From: Algoriphagus mannitolivorans DSM 15301
GTDB lineage: Bacteria > Bacteroidota > Bacteroidia > Cytophagales > Cyclobacteriaceae
Direction: 5' to 3'
Length of the DNA: 64,000 nucleotides
NCBI RefSeq assembly: GCF_000429425.1
Contig: NZ_KE386903.1
Location: 69,071-133,070, forward strand
The notes beneath the pieces are model-generated. The model saw only the letters and a program-made list of their open reading frames with translations, made no database searches and was not told the DNA's origin. Made by a program: the position numbers and the translations under genes. Below are positions 42,720 through 51,193 of this stretch, piece by piece; position 1 is the stretch's first letter, and the number at the start of each line of letters is the position of its first letter.

Positions 42720-43811
42720 TCAGTCTTTATTCATGCTGGGCAGGCTCACGGTGACAGTGGTCCCCACATTGATTTCTGATTCCAGGAAGATTTGACCTCC
42801 CATTTGTTCTACAGCTTCTTTGACCATATATAAGCCCAAGCCAGTTCCTACATTCTTTTGAGTAGCACGGGTAAAGAGATTAAAGACTTCTTCCCGATGC
42901 CTTTCATCAATCCCTATTCCATTGTCTTCAAGTACTATAAGGGCTTTTCCTTCGTGAACATTCACCGTCAAGCTGATCCGCTTTTCTCCTGGCTGGTCTT
43001 TCTGAAACTGGACAGCATTGCTGAAAAGATTGTTTAAAATCACACGGATTTTGGCATCATCCGAGAAAAAGAGTGTTTCTTGGTTTACCTGAGTATCCAG
43101 ATGGAACCCGGAAAGATCAAATTTCTCCTTGAAGGCCTGCATCTGCTGATCCAAGATTTCTCTGAAATGAATTTCTGTGATCTTATTGTCAATTTTGGTG
43201 GACCTGTAGAAGTCCAGCATTTTGTAAATAAAATCATCCAGCTTGCCGGTTGCAGTGTCGATCATCTCAAAAAACTCGAGAACATTCGGGTCACTGACTT
43301 CCATCTTAGCCAATTTGGAGACTCCTGAAATACTCATGAGTGGTCCTCTCAATTCATGGGATAGGCTGTAAACAAACTGGTTCATTTCAGTATGAAGCTT
43401 TTGGAGCTTTTGATTTTTCTCCTTCAGCTCCCTTCTCATGAAGTAGATGTCCGCAGCGTTTTTAATCGAATTCTTGATCTGCTCGATATTCCATGGCTTG
43501 TCAATAAATCGATAGACCTCACCTTTATTGATTGCATCGATGACACTGGCAATATCAGAATATCCGGTGAGCAAGATTCGAATAGGGTCAGGATTGATCC
43601 TTACCATTTTCTCAAAAAACTCCGTTCCAGTCATGCCAGGCATGCGCTGGTCGGCGATCACCACATGCACTTCCTCTTCCTGGGCGATTTTTAAGCCCTC
43701 TTCACCATCAATAGCTGTAAAAATCTTAAAATCTTTTCTCAGCGACGCTCTAAATGATTTAAGGTTATTATCCTCATCATCGATATAAAGCACATTAATT
43801 TTATGATCCAT
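42720..43811 (-). CDS. Response regulator-histidine kinase hybrid (REC-HisKA-HATPase)
   Basis: A 363-residue soluble kinase with an N-terminal receiver. The REC domain has VLYIDDEDNN, the phospho-acceptor Asp54 in VIADQRMPGMTG, and 'ILLTGYSDIASVIDAINKG' with the Lys in DKPW. A coiled-coil linker is followed by the H-box YSLSHELRGPLMSISGVSKL, then N-box 'RVILNNLFSNAVQF', VLEDNGIGIDE, and G2 'GTGLGLYMVKEAVEQMGGQ'. REC first suggests its kinase is switched by phosphorylation from another kinase. It overlaps the 7TMR kinase by 11 bases, is last in the operon, and its REC resembles the divergent REC protein at 49088. Confidence 0.93.
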   Translation of the reverse strand: MDHKINVLYIDDEDNNLKSFRASLRKDFKIFTAIDGEEGLKIAQEEEVHVVIADQRMPGMTGTEFFEKMVRINPDPIRILLTGYSDIASVIDAINKGEVYRFIDKPWNIEQIKNSIKNAADIYFMRRELKEKNQKLQKLHTEMNQFVYSLSHELRGPLMSISGVSKLAKMEVSDPNVLEFFEMIDTATGKLDDFIYKMLDFYRSTKIDNKITEIHFREILDQQMQAFKEKFDLSGFHLDTQVNQETLFFSDDAKIRVILNNLFSNAVQFQKDQPGEKRISLTVNVHEGKALIVLEDNGIGIDERHREEVFNLFTRATQKNVGTGLGLYMVKEAVEQMGGQIFLESEINVGTTVTVSLPSMNKD

Positions 43812-45915
43812 AGTTTGGAGTATTTTGATAAATAGGGAGAGTTATGATAAAAGTTGTTCCTTTCCCTTCCTCGGTTTCCACCTCTAAAGTTCCCTTGTGA
43901 TTTTCAATAATAGAATAAACTATGGAAAGCCCCAAACCGGTACCTTTTCCAACAGCTTTGGTTGTGAAAAATGGTTCAAAAATCCTTTGTTTCACATGTT
44001 CCGGCATCCCTGGTCCATTGTCTTCAATTTCTATCACGACATGTTCTTGATAGGCTCTTGACCTGAGCGTGATTTTAGGGTCAGCAATCTGATCAATATG
44101 ATCAGAGAGCGCATGCACGGCATTATTGATGATATTCATAAATACCTGATTGATCTTACCTGCCAGGCATTCGACCATAGGCAGCTCCCCAAATTCACGA
44201 ACGATCCTGATTTTGCCCGGAATAGTGGAATTCAAGAGAATCAGCGTGCTGTTCAGACCATCGTGCAGATCGACTTTCTTCACATCCTGTTCATCAACTC
44301 TTGAGAACAGTCTGAGTCCTTTGACAATCTCCACTGTCCTCTTGGCTCCATCCTCCATACCCCGAAGCAACTGATCCACTTCGTCCAGCACATAATCCAG
44401 CTCGAGATCCTCCTCTAGCCTCTTGGCGGCTTTCAAAGTCTCAGGTGCAAATTCATTATTGCCGGATTTCCGATAAAACTCAATCACCTCCATGATATCC
44501 TTTACATCTCTTTTCAGAGGAGTAATATTTGAGCTGACAAAGTTGATCGGGTTATTGATCTCATGGGCAATACCTGCCGTCAACTGACCCAAAGAGGCCA
44601 TTTTTTCCTGATTGACCAGCTGGCTCTGAGTATTCTGCAGATTTCTTAGAGCCTGTTCCAATTCGTCGGTTCGCAGTTTTACTTTTTCTTCCAAAAGGGA
44701 ATTTTGCTCCCTTATCAGGTTTTCATTTTCCTTGAGGACTTGTAAGCGTTGGGCCTGCTCTTCTTCTTTTTCTTTCTTCAGAATATTGATCTTATCCGCC
44801 AAGGCAAAGGAGAGAAGAACCACTTCTAATGCAGAACCAAAAGGCATGATGTAGGCCGTGAATTCATTGGTAGGAATCAAGCCCATTTCGCTGGACACAA
44901 AGAGGAATATCCCAATCATAAATACTGACCAGGCTAGCAAATAATATCTTGCTGGTCTGAAACCTTTCTTAAGAACAGAATATGCCACGAAAAGAACGTA
45001 CAACACGACAATCGACTGGGTCACCAATAAGACTTGATAACTCAGAGTAATTGAAAAAATCAAAGCATTGCTGAGAATAAATGCGTAAACCAGGAAAATA
45101 AAATTAAATCCTTTGTCTAAGGTCGGAACGAATTTAGAAGTGGAAAGGAACATTTTGAGGAATAGAATCCCTACGATACTGACGAGTGACGAAAATAAAA
45201 CAATCGACCTCAAGTTCATCCAGTCCCAATCTGGCCAAAACAAAAACTGAGTAAAGCCAAGAATTGATGCCTGGGCTAGCCATGCCAAAAGTGTATGGAC
45301 AACATACACAAAATAGATATTGTCCTTGACGGAGAAATAAAGGAAAAGATTATAAAAAAACAATCCGATAAAAACCCCAGTAAGGAGGGCAAACAAAACA
45401 AATTCAAAATCCTGGAAATCACCGAAGTCTGATGCCTCTACCAAGGTGGAAATGAATATTTTTTTATCCGAGTTTTCCAGCTTGATGAGCAGGTAATCCG
45501 CCTCCTTTTCTTTTTCTGATAGGGAAAAATATAGCTTATGGGAATCAATTTCCTCCTCCACGTTTGCCACCAGCCTTCCAATGGATTGATGGTTGGTGAC
45601 AGAATCTCGCTTAACGGCATATAGATTTACATAATCTATCGCTGCTGAATTCAAAGTCAAAATCGGCTCTTTGAACCCTTCTAATTCTTGAGCATCAATC
45701 TTGATCCAGACGACATTTCTATTGATGCCGAAATTAAATTGGTTGCAGTTGTTGTCTGTAAACTGATCAATAGAATTAATAACCTCTTCCACCTTTTTGG
45801 TAGGCTCCTCGAGGGAATAGGAAAAGCAGTCAAGTTTTACTTTTTCCAGATCCTGAGAAAAAGCGAATGAACTGAGCAGCAGAAATGAAATCGTGAGGGC
45901 AAAGATTTTAGACAT
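43801..45915 (-). CDS. 7TMR-DISM sensor histidine kinase
   Basis: About 704 residues from the ATG at 45915, whose signal peptide ([20 protein letters not shown]) supports this start. Domains: a periplasmic 7TMR-DISM extracellular beta domain (about 25-165; '[17 protein letters not shown]'), seven membrane helices (about 170-375), a coiled coil, and the kinase core. H-box [20 protein letters not shown]-box '[13 protein letters not shown]', G1 [10 protein letters not shown] and G2 [16 protein letters not shown] are intact. There is no attached receiver, so the partner is probably a REC protein of this cluster. DISM domains are predicted to bind small molecules, often carbohydrates. Its start overlaps the upstream gene by eight bases. 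Confidence 0.93.
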   Translation of the reverse strand: MSKIFALTISFLLLSSFAFSQDLEKVKLDCFSYSLEEPTKKVEEVINSIDQFTDNNCNQFNFGINRNVVWIKIDAQELEGFKEPILTLNSAAIDYVNLYAVKRDSVTNHQSIGRLVANVEEEIDSHKLYFSLSEKEKEADYLLIKLENSDKKIFISTLVEASDFGDFQDFEFVLFALLTGVFIGLFFYNLFLYFSVKDNIYFVYVVHTLLAWLAQASILGFTQFLFWPDWDWMNLRSIVLFSSLVSIVGILFLKMFLSTSKFVPTLDKGFNFIFLVYAFILSNALIFSITLSYQVLLVTQSIVVLYVLFVAYSVLKKGFRPARYYLLAWSVFMIGIFLFVSSEMGLIPTNEFTAYIMPFGSALEVVLLSFALADKINILKKEKEEEQAQRLQVLKENENLIREQNSLLEEKVKLRTDELEQALRNLQNTQSQLVNQEKMASLGQLTAGIAHEINNPINFVSSNITPLKRDVKDIMEVIEFYRKSGNNEFAPETLKAAKRLEEDLELDYVLDEVDQLLRGMEDGAKRTVEIVKGLRLFSRVDEQDVKKVDLHDGLNSTLILLNSTIPGKIRIVREFGELPMVECLAGKINQVFMNIINNAVHALSDHIDQIADPKITLRSRAYQEHVVIEIEDNGPGMPEHVKQRIFEPFFTTKAVGKGTGLGLSIVYSIIENHKGTLEVETEEGKGTTFIITLPIYQNTPNYGS

Positions 45916-46618
45916 CTTTTCTCCAATCTGGGTTTTCAAGTAATAACTCATATTTAACTAAAAATTCGCCTTTAGGTCCAATCTCCACTTTTTCACATTG
46001 AAGATTATTCCTTATTCCCAATATAATTTCTCTTTCCGATTGGTCTGCCTTTGGAAGACCATAAGGATCTTTCATCACAATAGAAGTAGCAACAAGATCC
46101 AATTTAGGATAAAAAAAGGTACCTGAATTACCAATCCCCTCTTCAATTTCAAAACCTTTTTGGAGAGAAGGCTTCAGCGTGTATTCTGCCACCAAAGCGA
46201 GCAAAGACCCTAATTTAAGTTGTGAAGCTATGGCAATCCCTGCTCGGATCAATAACACAGCCCCAACCCCATAACCGGAAATGGATTTTGAATTCCACAA
46301 TCCAGAGACCTCGCCTGTTCCTTCAATGGAGTATTGCTTGACCAAATCAAAGATTTTATGATCCACCTGAGACACGGCCATTTCCATAGGCAAAGGGTAT
46401 TTAGGATGTGCGATATGAATCCGAAGCCCACTGACAATCTCACCCGTGTCTTCCATTTCCACGGTAATCACGTACACAAATGGATTAAACATCCAATCAT
46501 TGTTGGAAGAAGTCACTTTGGTAACCCCATATTGCCTCAGAACATCCGCATGTCCTTGGATAAAGTTCTCACACCGCTTGGGATCATCAATTGCCCTGAA
46601 TGCCTTAAATCTAAACAT
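45908..46618 (-). CDS. GNAT/LuxI-like putative acyltransferase of unknown function
   Basis: A 236-residue cytosolic protein with no named family that I recognise. The arrangement of motifs resembles the GNAT fold of acyl-homoserine-lactone synthases: FRFKAFRAIDD at the start, 'FVYVITVEMEDTGEIVSGLR' (the strand-turn-strand ending G-L-R-I), 'GTGEVSGLWNSKSISGYGVG' in place of the E-x-S-R-F signature, and 'LGSLLALVAEYTLKPSLQKG' with GFEIEEGIG (the helix and R/K-G-F end typical of GNATs). It starts three bases after the E1-nitroreductase stop and overlaps the kinase gene by eight bases, so all are co-translated. I infer it makes or modifies the signal of this cluster, but no substrate can be read. 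Confidence 0.82.
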   Translation of the reverse strand: MFRFKAFRAIDDPKRCENFIQGHADVLRQYGVTKVTSSNNDWMFNPFVYVITVEMEDTGEIVSGLRIHIAHPKYPLPMEMAVSQVDHKIFDLVKQYSIEGTGEVSGLWNSKSISGYGVGAVLLIRAGIAIASQLKLGSLLALVAEYTLKPSLQKGFEIEEGIGNSGTFFYPKLDLVATSIVMKDPYGLPKADQSEREIILGIRNNLQCEKVEIGPKGEFLVKYELLLENPDWRKDV

Positions 46619-46621
46619 ATT

Positions 46622-48895
46622 TTAAAGCATGATTAATGTTTCTTCAACTGGCCTTCTATATGCCCGAATTGATGGTTCTCCGGCTTTATTCAACCTAAAC
46701 ATGAAAAGGTCCTGAGATCCTTCTTTGTTTAATATCTGGTCAAAATCGGCTTTATATTGCTTGATTTCTTTTTCTTCCTTCGCAGAAAAACCATGGTTTC
46801 GTTCTCTATTTACCAGGTTAAATATAAACAACATGGCTGTGACAGGTTGGAAACTAACTCCCATCAGATTTGCTTGAATCCAGATTCTTTGCAAAACTGC
46901 TCCCGCCTTAAGGTAGTCCTGAGGTCTAAACTGTCCACCGTTTAAGAACCCAACAGCAGATGCTGTGAGTAAAGTGTCTTTGGAGATTTTGGTAAGCCCA
47001 TATCCCATCAAAAATTTCCTGAAAAACTTCACCGTCCTCGGATCCTTGAGCAATCCCATCGCCGCTTTTTCAGTACCTGAAAGTTCAAGTGTGGCAATGT
47101 CAATCCCGTCTTTGGTCTCAATGGCATCTTTTTCAGTCCATCTCACTTCTTTAATGAAATCCGAAAGTCCCTGCTCATGGAAAAGTCTCATGCGGTCCAT
47201 TCCGCCGACTACTTTGGAAAGTTCATCCAGATCCTTTTCCGATTGGGTGAATTTCAGATCTAGACCTCCCTCCTGAGCAATTTTTGTCAGGATCTCCAAT
47301 TCGCTAGGTGACAGCAGAACTCTGGAATTGTTTTTCCGATTGGTGCATCGAAGGAAAATCCCCTTGGATAGCTCCAAATATGGAATTTGAACTGGTTTTT
47401 GGAATTTGGCTACAAATCTTACCGTGGCAATCTGATCCTGCTCAAATTCAGAAATATGAACCAAGGTTTCGGTTTCGATGCCCATTTCGGCTGATTTGAG
47501 CTTAATGTTTTCCAAAGCAGCTCCAAATGCAATCAAAGATCCTGTCCCTTTGAAATCCAGCATTGAGTGGCTTCTTTTCTTATCGTGGATTAAGTGAAGT
47601 AAGCCTTTCTTATCAAAAACCCAGATCCAAGGCTGCACATTTCCTCCTGAAGGAGCCATATTCCCGGCATCTAGAATTTCTTTAAGTTCAGCCTTGGAAA
47701 CAAGGTATGCCGATTGGAGAATATGGGTAGGAATCTTGGAAACAATTTCCTCCTGAAATTCAGAAATCGCCTGATAATGCGGTGGAGTAATTTCCTCCGC
47801 AGGGGATTCGATTTTCATTATTTCATCGAAATCCACATAATACCTTCCGGAGGTCACATTGCCTCCCAAGAGTAACCTTCTACTGACATGCGCTACAGAA
47901 GCACCTCCTAAAAATACACCAGAGGCCAATTGAGGCCAAGAAGTGATGGACTGGCCTATTTCCAGCAAAGAGGCTTTCATCCTCAAAGAAAGAGTCTCCA
48001 GCCCAGTGATTTTCAAAACTATGGCAACCCGCTCTTTATTGGACAGATTCTTCAACTGATCAGCGTTGATTCCTTCCAAAAGGCCGTGAAAAATCGCCCT
48101 TTCCGGCTCATAATCAAACCTTTCGACATCCAACATCCCTCTATCTGAGGTTTCCATCATCACCGGAATCTTTTCTTTTCTGGCCTCTTCACGAAGCAAC
48201 AGCTTGATATCCAAACTATCGCATTCATCGATCAAAAGGTCTAGCTTCCCGTCTTTAAGAAGGAAATCTGAAACATTTTCTGAAGTGATTCCATCTCGAT
48301 AGAGGACAACTTTCAGATATGGATCTATCTCACTGATTTCCCGAGCAGCGATTATTACTTTTTCTAGGCCTAAGCTGGTAACTCCCGCTTTCAGGCGGTT
48401 AAGGTTACTCAACTCCAAGGTGTCAAAATCAGCCAATCGCATCTCCCCACAGCCACGCTCCAGAGCAATAGCCAAGGCCACACTTTGCCCAACAGAAAGC
48501 CCCACGATTCCAACCTTCTTTTGCCTGAGCTTTTCCTGCTCCTCAGGAGTGATTTTGAAATTATTTCTTAGGGTTCTTATTCGAATAAATTGCTCTTCTG
48601 CAAGAATATGAACCAACGTGTTTTTCCATGGATAATACACCCAGTTTCCAAACTTGTCTTTTTCATTCTCGGGAAGAAAATTCCGGATTTCCTTTTGTAA
48701 TTCCTGCTTTGAAAAAGTTTTTTCAGGAAAATCAGCCTTAACCAAATCCCCCACCTGAGCATCGATTTCATCGACAATAGTGAGGTAAGGAAGTTTTTTC
48801 AATTCCTCAATCTTAGTCCAATCCGACTCTTTTTTGGGGCAGTAAATCTCAGGAGTAAACCGATCTTTCAGATCAATTTCTTCAACAACAATCAT
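46622..48895 (-). CDS. E1/ThiF-nitroreductase fusion protein (Rv1355c family)
   Basis: About 757 residues from the ATG at 48895 (a GTG two codons upstream is possible). An N-terminal extension (1-115) is followed by an E1/ThiF/MoeB-like adenylating domain: VGIVGLSVGQSVALAIALE (Rossmann loop), RLADFDTLELSNLNRLKAG with the conserved Asp, Asn and Arg, and 'ISEIDPYLKV'. No CxxC zinc sites are seen. From about residue 395 comes a flavin nitroreductase domain with GNMAPSGGNVQPWIWVF and a second FMN-site region near 'GLTKISKDTLLTASAVG'. This architecture is known as the Rv1355c family after a Mycobacterium protein; its reaction is unknown. E1 domains activate carboxylates as adenylates and nitroreductases use flavin for redox steps, so the pair may modify a peptide or acid. 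Confidence 0.9.
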   Translation of the reverse strand: MIVVEEIDLKDRFTPEIYCPKKESDWTKIEELKKLPYLTIVDEIDAQVGDLVKADFPEKTFSKQELQKEIRNFLPENEKDKFGNWVYYPWKNTLVHILAEEQFIRIRTLRNNFKITPEEQEKLRQKKVGIVGLSVGQSVALAIALERGCGEMRLADFDTLELSNLNRLKAGVTSLGLEKVIIAAREISEIDPYLKVVLYRDGITSENVSDFLLKDGKLDLLIDECDSLDIKLLLREEARKEKIPVMMETSDRGMLDVERFDYEPERAIFHGLLEGINADQLKNLSNKERVAIVLKITGLETLSLRMKASLLEIGQSITSWPQLASGVFLGGASVAHVSRRLLLGGNVTSGRYYVDFDEIMKIESPAEEITPPHYQAISEFQEEIVSKIPTHILQSAYLVSKAELKEILDAGNMAPSGGNVQPWIWVFDKKGLLHLIHDKKRSHSMLDFKGTGSLIAFGAALENIKLKSAEMGIETETLVHISEFEQDQIATVRFVAKFQKPVQIPYLELSKGIFLRCTNRKNNSRVLLSPSELEILTKIAQEGGLDLKFTQSEKDLDELSKVVGGMDRMRLFHEQGLSDFIKEVRWTEKDAIETKDGIDIATLELSGTEKAAMGLLKDPRTVKFFRKFLMGYGLTKISKDTLLTASAVGFLNGGQFRPQDYLKAGAVLQRIWIQANLMGVSFQPVTAMLFIFNLVNRERNHGFSAKEEKEIKQYKADFDQILNKEGSQDLFMFRLNKAGEPSIRAYRRPVEETLIML

Positions 48896-48919
48896 GTTCA
48901 CTTAGGGTGATAAGCAGAG

Positions 48920-48949
48920 TAAAGATAAATTATTCAAGGTTAAGTCAAA
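48920..48949 (-). promoter_or_regulatory. Candidate promoter of the E1-nitroreductase operon
   Basis: On the minus strand TTTG (48949-48946) is followed after 18 bases by TATCTTTA (48927-48920), one base off TAnnTTTG, 25 bases before the start at 48895. The region 48902-49087 is very AT-rich and is shared with the divergent REC gene. Confidence 0.5.
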
Positions 48950-49021
48950 TTTTTTAGTCAACAAATTTGTTTCTACGTTATTTTTTTTTTCGAATAGCCC
49001 GTTCAACTATCACTAATTCTC

Positions 49022-49029
49022 TAGATTTG
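49022..49029 (+). promoter_or_regulatory. -7 promoter element for the REC protein
   Basis: TAGATTTG matches TAnnTTTG. Transcription would start near 49036, which leaves a short leader before ATG 49088 and argues against the TTG at 49037 as start. Confidence 0.6.
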
Positions 49030-49087
49030 CATTTTATTGGAAAAAAGAATTATTTGGAATAATAAAGCTGAATCCGGGCAAAGTTTA

Positions 49088-49561
49088 ATGGAAAGTCAAC
49101 CAGAAGAAAAAATCAAAGTTCTCTACGTCGATGATGAAGAAAACAACCTTCAAGCGTTTAAAGCGACCTTTAGACGGGATTATAAAATATTCCTTGCTAT
49201 TTCAGCTAAGGAAGGAGAGAGAATTCTGAGTGAGGAGGAAATAGATATTATCATTACCGATCAGCGAATGCCTGAAAAAACAGGTGTTGAATTTTTAGAA
49301 AGTATTATCCCCTATTATCCAAAACCAATCAGGCTTCTTCTTACAGGATATACCGATATTCAGGCCGTAATCGACGCCATTAATAAGGGACAAGTATATC
49401 ACTATCTGACCAAACCTTGGGAGGAAGAATATCTTCGAACGGTGATTAAAAACGCATTTGAGGTATATGCACTGAGAAAAGAAAATGAGAGGCTAACTGC
49501 TGCACTTCTTAAAGCCAATGAACAGTTAGAATTCCTTCTTCGACAAAATCTCCTCTCCTAA
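49088..49561 (+). CDS. Stand-alone receiver-domain response regulator
   Basis: About 157 residues from the ATG at 49088. A single REC domain (VLYVDDEENN, phospho-acceptor Asp58 in IIITDQRMPEKTGVEFLESI, 'LLLTGYTDIQAVIDAINKGQ', Lys in LTKPW) is followed by a helical tail of about 35 residues (RLTAALLKANEQLEFLL) with no DNA-binding or catalytic domain. It is clearly paralogous to the REC domain of the kinase at 42720-43811: DDExNN, DQRMP, LLTGYxDI and VIDAINKG match. It is divergent from the E1-nitroreductase operon. It probably works as a phosphate shuttle or by protein contact. Confidence 0.9.
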   Translation: MESQPEEKIKVLYVDDEENNLQAFKATFRRDYKIFLAISAKEGERILSEEEIDIIITDQRMPEKTGVEFLESIIPYYPKPIRLLLTGYTDIQAVIDAINKGQVYHYLTKPWEEEYLRTVIKNAFEVYALRKENERLTAALLKANEQLEFLLRQNLLS

Positions 49562-50773
49562 TCAGTACCTCGCTGCCAAAAGCAACTGTAGCTCCTTGTG
49601 GTTTAACCCGAATTTTCGGGCCATCAATGCATTCGTAAGACTTCCTCTGTAATTATAAACACCTCTCAGAAACCACCTGTAATTAAAAATCATTTCTTCT
49701 GCCCCCCCCAATTCTACCATTTGAAGTAAAATTGGAGTGAAAATATTGCTCAGGGAATAAGAAGCTGTTCTGGCCACTCGCGAAGCGATGTTCGGAACAC
49801 AATAGTGAATTACGTCATGGACTTTATATATAGGCTCTTCGTGAGAGGTCATTTTTGAAGTTTCAAAACATCCCCCTTGGTCTATTGCCACATCGATAAT
49901 GATACTTCCGTGCATCATATTGGCAACCATTTCCTCAGAAACCACTATTTTATTTTTCCCTTTTTCTGCTCTTAATGCCCCAATGACCACATCGGCTTCA
50001 GCCAAAGCCTGAGAAAGCCCATGATTATCCAAGGTGGAAGTATAAATCTGCTGTCCGATTAGATGTTTGATCCTCCGGAGTTTATAAATGTGATTGTCGA
50101 ACACCTTGATATTGGCACCTAGGCCCAAAGCAGTCCTTGCCGCATATTCTGCTACAGTTCCAGCTCCGATAATGACCACTTGGGTGGGTGGAACACCAGT
50201 AACTCCACCCAAAATCAAGCCTTTCCCATCATTGACACTTGAAAGATATTCGGCCGCAATGAGCATAACCGTACTTCCGGCAATTTCGGACATGGCTCTC
50301 ACCACAGGCATCCCTCCAACTTTATCTTCTAAATACTCAAAGGCAACAGCTGTGATTTTTTTCTCATTTAGACCCTGAATAAATTCTGCACTTTGATTTT
50401 CAAGCTGCAAAGCCGACATCAAACATGCCCCTTGAGACATCTCTTTGATTTCTTCCAAAGAAGGGGGATCAATTTTAAGAACCACATCGGCTTGGAACAC
50501 CTCATTGCGGGAATAAGATATTTTAGCACCGGCATCAGAAAAATCCTGATCGCTGAATTTGGCATGTAACCCAGCTCCAGACTCTACCACAACTTGAATC
50601 CCATTGTTGCTTAGTAATCCAACCGCCTCTGGCGAAAGGACAACCCGCTTTTCATTGGAAGAAATTTCTTTCGGCAATCCGACCGATAATTGACGGGAAC
50701 CTTTCTTGACTGCCAAAGGAGACTCTTTGGTCATCAGCCCTACCGCTGTAAGTTCAGGAAATCCAGTTGGCAT
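49562..50773 (-). CDS. ald: Alanine dehydrogenase
   Basis: About 403 residues from the ATG at 50773, one base after the tsaE stop; a longer frame would overlap tsaE. It belongs to the alanine dehydrogenase/transhydrogenase family: N-domain 'VGLPKEISSNEKRVVLSPEA' and 'VGGMPVVRAMSEIAGSTVML', NAD-binding 'QVVIIGAGTVAEYAARTALG', and 'DVVIGALRAEKGKNKIVVSE' with SIIIDVAIDQGGCFET. It interconverts L-alanine and pyruvate with NAD. It is somewhat longer than the 370-residue bacterial average, with an N-terminal extension typical of this phylum. Co-transcription with tsaE is likely. Confidence 0.93.
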   Translation of the reverse strand: MPTGFPELTAVGLMTKESPLAVKKGSRQLSVGLPKEISSNEKRVVLSPEAVGLLSNNGIQVVVESGAGLHAKFSDQDFSDAGAKISYSRNEVFQADVVLKIDPPSLEEIKEMSQGACLMSALQLENQSAEFIQGLNEKKITAVAFEYLEDKVGGMPVVRAMSEIAGSTVMLIAAEYLSSVNDGKGLILGGVTGVPPTQVVIIGAGTVAEYAARTALGLGANIKVFDNHIYKLRRIKHLIGQQIYTSTLDNHGLSQALAEADVVIGALRAEKGKNKIVVSEEMVANMMHGSIIIDVAIDQGGCFETSKMTSHEEPIYKVHDVIHYCVPNIASRVARTASYSLSNIFTPILLQMVELGGAEEMIFNYRWFLRGVYNYRGSLTNALMARKFGLNHKELQLLLAARY

Positions 50774-50774
50774 C

Positions 50775-51191
50775 TTAAGTATGTTGTATTTGGAGTGATC
50801 TCTCTTTTTCAGAGAGAATATCAAGCTTAATTAACAGAAAGTCTTCCGGAATAAATTGGGCAATTTTCTCCGCCCATTCTATCCAGCACAAACTTCCACC
50901 ATAAAAATACTCTTCTATTCCGATTTCCAAAGCTTCTTCCGGATCATCTATTCTATAAAAGTCAAAATGGAAAATCTTTTGAGACGTGGAAGTATGGTAT
51001 TCATTCACAATCCCAAAGGTGGGACTGCTTACTTCATCCTCCACTCCAAACTCCCTCGCCAAGGCCTTGATCAAAGTCGTTTTTCCTGCCCCCATTTGCC
51101 CTTGAAAAACCCAAATCTTCTCCCCTTTGGCCTGTGTTATCAGCCATTTGGCGGCAGATTGGATTTCTCCCAATTCGTAGGTGTAGCTCAA
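50775..51191 (-). CDS. tsaE: tRNA threonylcarbamoyladenosine biosynthesis ATPase TsaE
   Basis: A 138-residue P-loop ATPase. Walker A GQMGAGKTTLIKALAREF, 'VSSPTFGIVNEYHT' and 'IFHFDFYRIDDPEEALEIGI' with a Walker-B-like WIEWAEKI are characteristic. TsaE works with TsaB and TsaD to attach threonylcarbamoyl to A37 of ANN-reading tRNAs. It lies between porX (two-base gap) and ald. Real Sua5 is not in this window; the YrdC-like protein at 9054 lacks the catalytic residues. Confidence 0.94.
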   Translation of the reverse strand: MSYTYELGEIQSAAKWLITQAKGEKIWVFQGQMGAGKTTLIKALAREFGVEDEVSSPTFGIVNEYHTSTSQKIFHFDFYRIDDPEEALEIGIEEYFYGGSLCWIEWAEKIAQFIPEDFLLIKLDILSEKERSLQIQHT

Positions 51192-51193
51192 TT

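Noticed and set aside
43988-44003. A TGTTTCACATGTTCCG sequence that looks like half of a parS site
   Set aside because: It matches only the left half of the parS consensus TGTTTCACGTGAAACA and lies inside the kinase coding sequence. Its right half is wrong.
50774-50824. Upstream extension of alanine dehydrogenase to 50824
   Set aside because: It lies inside the tsaE gene; ATG 50773 is placed just after the tsaE stop.
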